Positions 15,299 to 21,592 of a DNA stretch of 28,270 nt are shown piece after piece. Position 1 is the stretch's first letter. Each line of letters begins with the position of its first letter. The stretch is from DASUFH01 sp036274645 (GTDB taxonomy: Bacteria > Acidobacteriota > Terriglobia > 20CM-2-55-15), in the NCBI GenBank assembly GCA_036274645.1, contig DASUFH010000059.1, forward strand, positions 1-28,270. The letters are read 5' to 3'. The translations under genes and the position numbers were made by a program. A model generated the notes under the pieces. It was not told the DNA's origin, ran no database searches, and was given only the letters and a program-made list of their open reading frames with translations.

Positions 15299-15376
15299 TT
15301 GGGGACAGCCTCCGAATTCGGTGACAGATGCTGAGCTATCAACGCCACCTTCACTGAATTCGGAGGCTGTCCCCAA
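15299..15376. repeat. Long inverted repeat, REP/RAYT-type element
   Basis: Two perfect 21-base arms (15299-15319 and 15356-15376), each beginning or ending with the GGGGACAGCCTCCGAATTC sequence, separated by 36 bases. A further 4-bp match (GTGA/TCAC) extends the stem inward after one mismatch. Terminal sequences of the GGGGACAGCCTC type are common beside IS200-like REP-associated transposases, but no transposase gene is present here. It fills the gap between ferredoxin and the SecA-like gene. Confidence 0.65.
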
Positions 15377-15406
15377 GTCATTACAAGGCAGATAGACGGG
15401 GACGGA

Positions 15407-17362
15407 TTACTCGGAACGTCCGGAGAATGCGAGCGCGGAATCCAGTTGCTCGTCGGCGCGGAGCAGGTCCTTGCGCATCCTCAGGTGCAGACGTTCTGCC
15501 GCCCGCTGGGCCATTTTCAGATTGAGGGAATTCGACTGCAGCAGTTTCCAGGCGCGCTTGGAGTACACCATGGCCAGCTCGTCTTCGCGGGAAACCAGCG
15601 CTTCGCAGGACCCGGGGTTCCCCTGGCGGCCGCATCGTCCGAAGAGCTGCCGGTCGATGCGGCGCGCCTCGTGCAGTTCGGTGGCAATCACGTGGAGTCC
15701 GCCGAGATCGACGACCCCCTCCGCCAGCTTGATGTCGGTGCCCCGTCCCGCCATGTTTGTGGCGATGGTGATGCGGCCAGGCTCACCGGCCTGCGCGACG
15801 ATCATCGCCTCTTCCTTGTCCTGACGGGCATTCAGCAGCTGATGGGGAAGCCCGCGCGCCGCCAGGAGCCGGCTCAAGTGTTCCGATGCCCGAACGGACC
15901 GGGTCCCGACGAGAATCGGGCGTCGATGCTGGTGGATTTCGACGATCCGGTTGAGCACGGCCTCCCATTTCTCGTCTTCAGTGGCAAAAATCTGCGTAGG
16001 GAAGTGGCGCCGCCGGGAAGGCCGGTTGGTCGGAATCCTCTCGGTGGCGAGGCCGTAAACGGTCCACAACTCGGTGGACACCTCCTTGGCGGTTCCCGTC
16101 ATTCCGGCCAGCCAGAGATAACGGCGGAAGAATCGCTGGTAACTGATCCGCGCCAGAGGGTCCACCCGGCGGGTCATCTCGACGCCTTCCTTCACCTCGA
16201 TCATCTGGTGCAGGCCATGTTCCCATGAACGGTCCGGCATGACGCGTCCCGTATATTCGTCGATGATCTGAACTTTTCCATCCGCGACCAGATACTGTTT
16301 TTCCGCAACGAACAGGTGGAGGGCGGACAGCGCCTGACGGGTCAGATCCTCCCGCCACTGAGGCCTTCTCCAGACACCTCCGAGCGACAACGCCTCCGTG
16401 TTCAACAGGGCCAGACCGTCGGGAAGGATCCGGATGTTGCGGGACGGCCCCTCGATCTGATAGTCGCGCCCCTCGACCATCTCGGACGCGATTCGCAGCG
16501 CGGTCTCATAGGTGTGCCGTTCGTCGGAATCGCCGGTAGGCGCGCCGGAAATGATGAGCGGAGTCCGGGCCTCGTCCACCAGAACGCTGTCGGCTTCGTC
16601 GACGATGCCGAAAAACAGTCCCCGCAGCAGTAGTTGTTTGACCCGTGGACGTTCTTTGTAAACGCGCTCGACTTCGAGCAGCAGACGTCCCGCATCGCGT
16701 CCCAGGACAATGCGGTCCTTGAGATAGTCGAACGCGACTTCCTTGTTGGTGCAGTAGGTCACATCGGCGCTGTAAGCCTTCCGCCTGTCGTCAGGCTCCA
16801 TGCCGTGAATGATCGTGCCGACATTGAGGCCCAGGGCGGCGTAGACCGGGCCCATCCATTCCGCGTCCCGCGTGGCCAGATAGTCGTTGACCGTGATGAC
16901 ATGCACGGGGATTCCGGCCATGGCCGCCGTCGCCGCCGGCAGTGTGGCGGTCAGGGTCTTTCCCTCGCCCGTCTCCATTTCGGCGATCAGGCCGCGCAGA
17001 AGAATGCGTCCCCCGACCAACTGCACGTCAAAGTGCCGGAGTCCGATGGCCCGGGAAGCGGCTTCACGGATCAGGGCAAAGGACCGCGCGACCAGCGGGT
17101 CGGTAAATCCCTGCTGCCGCATCTGCCGGCCAAGGTCCGCCGCCGCCTGTCGAACCTGATGGTCGCTCAGGGCGGTCGCCCAGGACGCGCAGGCTTCGAC
17201 TTCCCGGACAAAGGACCGCCGGGACGCGCCCATGAGTTTTCGCCAGCGCAGGAACGGGCTCACCACCGCGCTCCCGGTTCGATCGAACCAGCTTGGCGGA
17301 GGTTCTATGCGCTCCGGGTAAGCGACCCGAAACGCCTTGGTCTTGACGCTCAGCTCAGACAT
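15407..17362 (-). CDS. SecA-like ATPase lacking the C-terminal wing and zinc tail
   Basis: 651 residues from ATG 17362, compared with 800-900 for SecA. ATPase parts are complete: METGEGKT Walker A (129-136), VDEAD (254-258), TGRVMPDR, MTGTA (421-425), NMAGRGTDIKL (536-546) and GRCGRQGNPG (575-584, Cys replacing the usual Ser). A preprotein cross-linking region is present at about 270-400. The protein ends inside the helical scaffold (MAQRAAERLHLRMRKDLLRADEQL), so the wing domain, the rest of the scaffold and the zinc-binding tail are missing. It is therefore not the housekeeping SecA. The ATG overlaps the upstream gene's stop by 8 bases (ATGTCTGA), so it is translated with the M50/lipoyl gene. 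It probably powers export of a specific client, here most likely the giant LEPR-XLL protein. Confidence 0.88.
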   Translation of the reverse strand: MSELSVKTKAFRVAYPERIEPPPSWFDRTGSAVVSPFLRWRKLMGASRRSFVREVEACASWATALSDHQVRQAAADLGRQMRQQGFTDPLVARSFALIREAASRAIGLRHFDVQLVGGRILLRGLIAEMETGEGKTLTATLPAATAAMAGIPVHVITVNDYLATRDAEWMGPVYAALGLNVGTIIHGMEPDDRRKAYSADVTYCTNKEVAFDYLKDRIVLGRDAGRLLLEVERVYKERPRVKQLLLRGLFFGIVDEADSVLVDEARTPLIISGAPTGDSDERHTYETALRIASEMVEGRDYQIEGPSRNIRILPDGLALLNTEALSLGGVWRRPQWREDLTRQALSALHLFVAEKQYLVADGKVQIIDEYTGRVMPDRSWEHGLHQMIEVKEGVEMTRRVDPLARISYQRFFRRYLWLAGMTGTAKEVSTELWTVYGLATERIPTNRPSRRRHFPTQIFATEDEKWEAVLNRIVEIHQHRRPILVGTRSVRASEHLSRLLAARGLPHQLLNARQDKEEAMIVAQAGEPGRITIATNMAGRGTDIKLAEGVVDLGGLHVIATELHEARRIDRQLFGRCGRQGNPGSCEALVSREDELAMVYSKRAWKLLQSNSLNLKMAQRAAERLHLRMRKDLLRADEQLDSALAFSGRSE

Positions 17363-19499
17363 CGAACCGTGAGAGGAATATCTGTCGAATCTGGAAATAC
17401 CACTGGACCGCCAGCGGCGCCCATCCATGATCGAACCGGACGTAGGCCCGTTCTCCCAGTTTGAGCGGACCCGATTGCGAGGGAATCTCAAGGTCGATCT
17501 GAAACACCTTCTGCAAGGCGGTCAGGCCCTGACGGTCCGACGGATCCATCGCAATCTTCCCGCCGCCCACCGTTCCCAGCTGGCGCGCCGGAAGCTGCTC
17601 GCTGGCTCCGGGAACGAACCGCTTGATGACGGCCGGGATGACCCGGTCCAGGTCGTCGGCCAGCCGTACGTCCACATCGTGAGTCTGGTTTCGCACCAGA
17701 TCGATTAACGTCGGGGACACCACCGCGCGTACCGTGACCTGCTCCGGCTCCACCACGTAGCCGATCAACTCGCCCTTGCGCACGAAACGCGCAGGAAGGT
17801 CCTCAGGGATCGGAACGATGAATGTGCCCGCGACGTTGCTGCGGACCGCAAGGTCCGCCATTTCACTGCGCGTGCGCCCCAGCCGCTCCCGGGCGTGATC
17901 CACCTCGTCTTTGGCCAGGTTCGCCTTGACCGGGTCCGTAAACAGGTACTGGACGCGCCGGGCTTCCGCCTCGGTCACCGCCGCCGCGGCGATCACCTCT
18001 CGTGTGTTCAGCGGAGGATTGGTCAGCGTCAACAGCGTCGTCCCGGGATCCACGCGGCTTCCGGTCTCGACGAGGATTCGGTCGACAAATCCTTCGGTAC
18101 CGGCGCGGACAATGGCTTCCTCCGGTATCCAGATGACGCCTTCGGCGCTGGTCCGGTAGGGAACAGGAACAAATCCGATGACGGCAACCACAATCCCGAC
18201 GAAAAGGGCGGTTACCGTCAGCGCCCGCGGGCGCACGGAACGTACTCGAGGGTTGGTCATCAGGAAGTAGATTCCTTTCAACGGCGGAAACACCAGCCAC
18301 ACACCCGCCGCGGCAAGGGCCAGCAGGGCGCCCACATGGAAAAGCTGCTGGGCCACGAACATCAGAATGGCCACAACAACGAAAGTACGGTAGACGAACG
18401 AGAGCACACCGAACAGGACAAACCAGATCCGCTCGGAGACCGTGGCGTGCGGCTGCTGCGCGTCTTTACTACCAAAGAGGTACCGCTCGCACAGATACAG
18501 GAGATAGGTCGTTGCCCGGCTCCGCAGATTCGGAATCTCGATCAGGTCGCCGAGAATGTAGTAGCCGTCATAACGCAAAAGCGGGTTTCCATTGAACAGG
18601 ACGGTCGACACGCTCGCGATGAATATCGCGTTGTACGCCATCGAGCGCACCACTCCTGGCTCCGCGTTCAACCATACAAACAGCGCGAGCGACGCGAGAA
18701 ACAACTCCACGAGCATGCCCGCCGCGCCCACGATGACGCGCCGCCACTTCTCCCGGAAAGCGGACGCCGAGGACGCGTCGACATAGGGAACCGGGGCGAC
18801 GACCAGCATCATGATTCCCATGTCGTGCACCTCGCCGCCATACGACTTGGCGGCAAAGGCGTGGCCGAATTCGTGAAATATCTTGATGACGGGAAAAATC
18901 GCCCACAGGGCCAGCAGGTTCTTGGGCACCAGCACGCGATCCAGAATTCCCTCGGTCAGATCCGTCCAGTGGGACGCAAACAGAATCGCCGCCGGTATCA
19001 CGACCGCGAGCCAGAGAAGAGCCCCAAACCATCCGAACAGCGGACGGACAACCGGCAGCATGAAGCGCAGGAAACGCTCCGGATCGATCAGCGGAAAGCG
19101 CCAGGAGAACACGCTCATGAGCTGGTTCTGCCATCGCTTCCGTTTCTGTTCCTGATGCCGCGAGAGAATCTCCGCGGCGTCGGGCGAGACGTCGCACTGG
19201 AGCACGTCCGCGCGATACAGCTGGCTCAGGATTTCGATCATTTCGTCCTGAGTCGGCGCGTCGCCGGGCTGTTCGCAGGCGGCGTTCCAGATCTGCTCGA
19301 CCGTCTTCTGGCCGTCCATCAGGCCGATGACGCCATAGGCGGCGGGCGAGAATCGGAAGAATCGCTCCATGGAGAGTTCCTGGAGCACATGCCAGGTTTC
19401 ACCGCGATATTGATGCCGGTGAATATGCGCGTGACTACGCAGGCGGGGCTTCAGAGAGCGAACCCGATACCACGACGCGCTGAAAACCGCCTTCGCCAA
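17355..19499 (-). CDS. PqqD-like / M50 site-2-protease / lipoyl-HlyD membrane protein
   Basis: 714 residues from TTG 19499, fixed by GGAGG six bases upstream. Domains in order are as follows. A PqqD-like wing (about 28-105: HQYRGETWHVLQELS, FFRFSPAAYGVIGLMDGQKTVEQIW) resembles the peptide-recognition element of RiPP enzymes. Next is an M50 membrane protease core with zinc motif His209-Glu-Phe-Gly-His213, the partner motif NPLLRYDGYY (Asp311), and several transmembrane helices between about 150 and 445. Last is a periplasmic lipoyl/HlyD-like arm (about 450-700) with EGVIWIPEEAIVRAGTEGFVDRILVETGSRVDPG. The protein can thus recognise a peptide, cut within the membrane and act as a membrane-fusion adaptor. 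It sits between the GAF-HlyD and SecA-like genes. Whether the zinc site is used for cleavage or only as a scaffold is unknown. Confidence 0.88.
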   Translation of the reverse strand: MAKAVFSASWYRVRSLKPRLRSHAHIHRHQYRGETWHVLQELSMERFFRFSPAAYGVIGLMDGQKTVEQIWNAACEQPGDAPTQDEMIEILSQLYRADVLQCDVSPDAAEILSRHQEQKRKRWQNQLMSVFSWRFPLIDPERFLRFMLPVVRPLFGWFGALLWLAVVIPAAILFASHWTDLTEGILDRVLVPKNLLALWAIFPVIKIFHEFGHAFAAKSYGGEVHDMGIMMLVVAPVPYVDASSASAFREKWRRVIVGAAGMLVELFLASLALFVWLNAEPGVVRSMAYNAIFIASVSTVLFNGNPLLRYDGYYILGDLIEIPNLRSRATTYLLYLCERYLFGSKDAQQPHATVSERIWFVLFGVLSFVYRTFVVVAILMFVAQQLFHVGALLALAAAGVWLVFPPLKGIYFLMTNPRVRSVRPRALTVTALFVGIVVAVIGFVPVPYRTSAEGVIWIPEEAIVRAGTEGFVDRILVETGSRVDPGTTLLTLTNPPLNTREVIAAAAVTEAEARRVQYLFTDPVKANLAKDEVDHARERLGRTRSEMADLAVRSNVAGTFIVPIPEDLPARFVRKGELIGYVVEPEQVTVRAVVSPTLIDLVRNQTHDVDVRLADDLDRVIPAVIKRFVPGASEQLPARQLGTVGGGKIAMDPSDRQGLTALQKVFQIDLEIPSQSGPLKLGERAYVRFDHGWAPLAVQWYFQIRQIFLSRFDV

Positions 19500-19505
19500 T
19501 CCAAA

Positions 19506-19510
19506 CCTCC
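19506..19510 (-). promoter_or_regulatory. Ribosome binding site deciding the TTG start of the M50 protein
   Basis: Perfect GGAGG, six bases before TTG 19499, in the 40-base gap after the GAF-HlyD gene. It shows that the M50 gene starts at a TTG codon. Confidence 0.75.
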
Positions 19511-19539
19511 AGGACGATCAGGACGACTCCCGGTTTGCC

Positions 19540-21438
19540 TTACGGCAACCAGTTCCAGATCTTCAGACGCGCCCAGTCGATGATCTCGTGCGACCAGATC
19601 CAGACCAGCCGGCGCCGGTCCACGAAGACCTTGCTCACACCTTCCATTCCGGGCCGGAGATTCTCCGGCGCGTTGTCGAGCCGCGCTTCCACGCGGAAGA
19701 AGTTGCGGCCTTCGATAGCGGTCGACACGGGCGTCATTCGGGCCACCGTAAAGTTCAGCGGTTTGTCGACGAATCCCGACAATACAAGCTGTCCCTGCTG
19801 GGCCACCGCGATGCTGCCGACATCCCGCTCGTCCACCTGGAGAATGATCCGGTAGGCGTCCAGCGGCGCTATTTCAAACAGGGTCTGCCCACGTTCGACC
19901 GGCGCGCCCAGAGCGTGGCTCAGGTCGCCGGCGACAATCACGCCGTCGATCGGCGCGACAATCTCGGTGCGCGCCAGCTGGTCCGTGAGCAGGGCGAGCT
20001 GCGCGCGGGCCTGAGCCAGCTGGCTCGTGTAAATCTGAACCTGCGCCGCATTGCGGGAGCCGAGCGCTTCGTAGTACTGCTTCTGCACCTGCTGCAGCTG
20101 TCCTTCCGATTTAGCGCGTTCGAGGCGGAGGTCGCGGTCGTCGAGCTTCGCCAGCAACTGACCCTTTGAAACGAGGTAACCGGCCCGCACCGGCGCTTCA
20201 CGCAGATAGCCGTCGAACGCCGGAACAATCGTCTGGCGCGTCGCCGGTTCGATCACGGTCTTCGACGTTACGCGATAATCGCCCTGGGCAAAAAACAGGA
20301 ATACGGCCACCACCAGAGCGGCCACCACGCCGAGCTTCAGCGCGACGTGTTTGGGACCGATGACGTAACCCAGAGTGGTTCTGGTCGAGTCCAGGACCTT
20401 GCGCCACAGCCATTGATCTTCACGCCGGTGGATGTCCAACAGGGGGCCCGCCAGCGCCGCCACCGATTCAAACAACTCGATCATTTCGGCCGGGAACGGC
20501 TCGTTGACGCCGCGCTCAAAAGTGATGGCGCCGACGATGTCCTGGTGGCCCTTGAGCGGAATCGAGCAGATCGAGCCATTGCCGAACTGGCGGGAGAGTT
20601 CCGCCTGGCCGCGCAAGACGACCGGTTTGCTGTCCGGCAGTTCGGGATAAACGATCGACGCCTGCTGATCCACTGCTTCATCCATGGCCACTCCGATGGC
20701 CCGGATGAGATTGGTTTCCTTGCCGAACTCGGCGCTGTGCGACAGCGCTTCGACGCGGACTCGACCTCGGCGGAGGAATCCGATGCTGACGCGGTCGCAG
20801 CTGAAACGCGTGGCCAGAGCGGTGGCCAGAGACAGGGCGGCGCCATGAAAACGTTCTTCCGCCGCCATCGTCGCGAGCAGGCCGACCGTGGCCTGGAGTC
20901 GCTCCTGGGGAGCGGCCGAGCGCGTCGAGGCGCTGCGGTTGAACAGCACGTCCATCCACGCGGAACTCCAGCGCAGACGGCTCAACTCTTCGTCAAGCGC
21001 CTCCGCCGGTCGGGCTTCAAGATCCAGCGCGACGACTCCGAAGACGCGGCCGCCGGACTGAAAGGGATAGGCAATGTCGTAACGCGAGCGAGTGGATCCG
21101 TTGTCGGGAATCTCCCGTTTCAAAACGATCCCTTTGCGCTCGTTCAAGGCGCGCTCCGCGGCGGTCGCCAGGTGGCGCAGATTCTGCCGCTTGTCGGGCC
21201 AGAACGCGACGGGCGCAAACGGGCGATTATCTTCCGGTGAACCGAGGACAACAACTCCGCCGCCGATTCCGCTGACGCTGCGGCAATGTAACGCGAGCCA
21301 TGCGGAACAGAAGGCCTCCGGCGATGTCGCGGCCGCGAACTGCCGCCAGAGCGCGTCGCGGTCGGTCTGGCCGGCCTGCGCGGTCTCGACGCCCATACCG
21401 GTTGTTGATTGCGGATTTGTTGGATCAGTCGGTGACAT
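19540..21438 (-). CDS. GAF-GAF-transmembrane-HlyD membrane-fusion protein
   Basis: 632 residues from ATG 21438, with AGGGGT five bases upstream. The cytoplasmic N-terminal half holds two GAF-like domains: about 30-165 (AFCSAWLALHCRSV, RYDIAYPFQSGGRVFGVVALDLE) and about 185-335 (LSLATALATRFSCDRVSIGFL, GSICSIPLKGHQDIVGAITFER). A single transmembrane helix follows (about 366-384, VALKLGVVAALVVAVFLFF). The periplasmic half is HlyD-like: lipoyl part one (VPAFDGYLREAPVRAGYLVSKGQLLAKLDD), a helical hairpin rich in Gln/Ala (437-490), lipoyl part two (IVAPIDGVIVAGDL) and a beta-barrel (LRPGMEGVSKV). Membrane-fusion proteins normally join an inner-membrane pump to an outer-membrane channel; neither is encoded here. 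The GAF pair suggests that export is gated by a small molecule or by protein contact. First gene of the three-gene export-like operon. Confidence 0.9.
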   Translation of the reverse strand: MSPTDPTNPQSTTGMGVETAQAGQTDRDALWRQFAAATSPEAFCSAWLALHCRSVSGIGGGVVVLGSPEDNRPFAPVAFWPDKRQNLRHLATAAERALNERKGIVLKREIPDNGSTRSRYDIAYPFQSGGRVFGVVALDLEARPAEALDEELSRLRWSSAWMDVLFNRSASTRSAAPQERLQATVGLLATMAAEERFHGAALSLATALATRFSCDRVSIGFLRRGRVRVEALSHSAEFGKETNLIRAIGVAMDEAVDQQASIVYPELPDSKPVVLRGQAELSRQFGNGSICSIPLKGHQDIVGAITFERGVNEPFPAEMIELFESVAALAGPLLDIHRREDQWLWRKVLDSTRTTLGYVIGPKHVALKLGVVAALVVAVFLFFAQGDYRVTSKTVIEPATRQTIVPAFDGYLREAPVRAGYLVSKGQLLAKLDDRDLRLERAKSEGQLQQVQKQYYEALGSRNAAQVQIYTSQLAQARAQLALLTDQLARTEIVAPIDGVIVAGDLSHALGAPVERGQTLFEIAPLDAYRIILQVDERDVGSIAVAQQGQLVLSGFVDKPLNFTVARMTPVSTAIEGRNFFRVEARLDNAPENLRPGMEGVSKVFVDRRRLVWIWSHEIIDWARLKIWNWLP

Positions 21439-21508
21439 GAAATACCCCTAGATGAGGAGACGGATCTTATCAGAGAAAAAATAGTTTTTCCTTAACCCTA
21501 TTGGGCTA

Positions 21509-21537
21509 TTGACACGTGAACAATCGAGGCGTAAAAG
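21509..21537 (+). promoter_or_regulatory. Sigma70-like promoter of the giant LEPR-XLL gene
   Basis: Perfect TTGACA (-35), exactly 17 bases, then TAAAAG (-10, 4 of 6 matches). Transcription would begin near 21544, so translation must start downstream. This excludes the in-frame TTG at 21509 as start and supports GTG 21566. The three-gene operon on the other strand starts at 21438, so both are probably expressed from this 127-base region. Confidence 0.6.
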
Positions 21538-21555
21538 ATCGGCCCTCCTCCGGGA

Positions 21556-21592
21556 GACCACCTTCGTGGTGGTCCCTTGGTGGCGTTTTTTT
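21556..21592 (+). promoter_or_regulatory. Hairpin over the start of the giant gene followed by a T-run
   Basis: Stem GACCACC / GGTGGTC (21556-21562 with 21568-21574) with loop TTCGT. It contains the GTG start partly in the loop and touches the Shine-Dalgarno GGGAG (21552-21556). A second GGTGG (21579-21583) can pair with the same CCACC and is followed two bases later by TTTTTTT (21586-21592), like a terminator. The two pairings exclude each other, as in attenuators. Function is not proven. Confidence 0.4.

Noticed and set aside
15148..15381. Open frame of about 77 codons on the minus strand
   Set aside because: It consists almost entirely of the palindromic repeat and the long inverted repeat.
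15407..17362. Housekeeping SecA
   Set aside because: The chain is about 200 residues too short and lacks the wing domain and zinc tail; the genomic context is an export-like cluster.
17895..19583. Open frame of about 560 codons on the plus strand
   Set aside because: It is antisense to the M50/lipoyl gene. Its composition is very rich in Arg, His, Gln and Gly without domains, while the opposite strand has clear motifs.
21509..21511. TTG as start of the giant protein
   Set aside because: It is the first triplet of a perfect -35 box (TTGACA), so it should lie outside the transcript.
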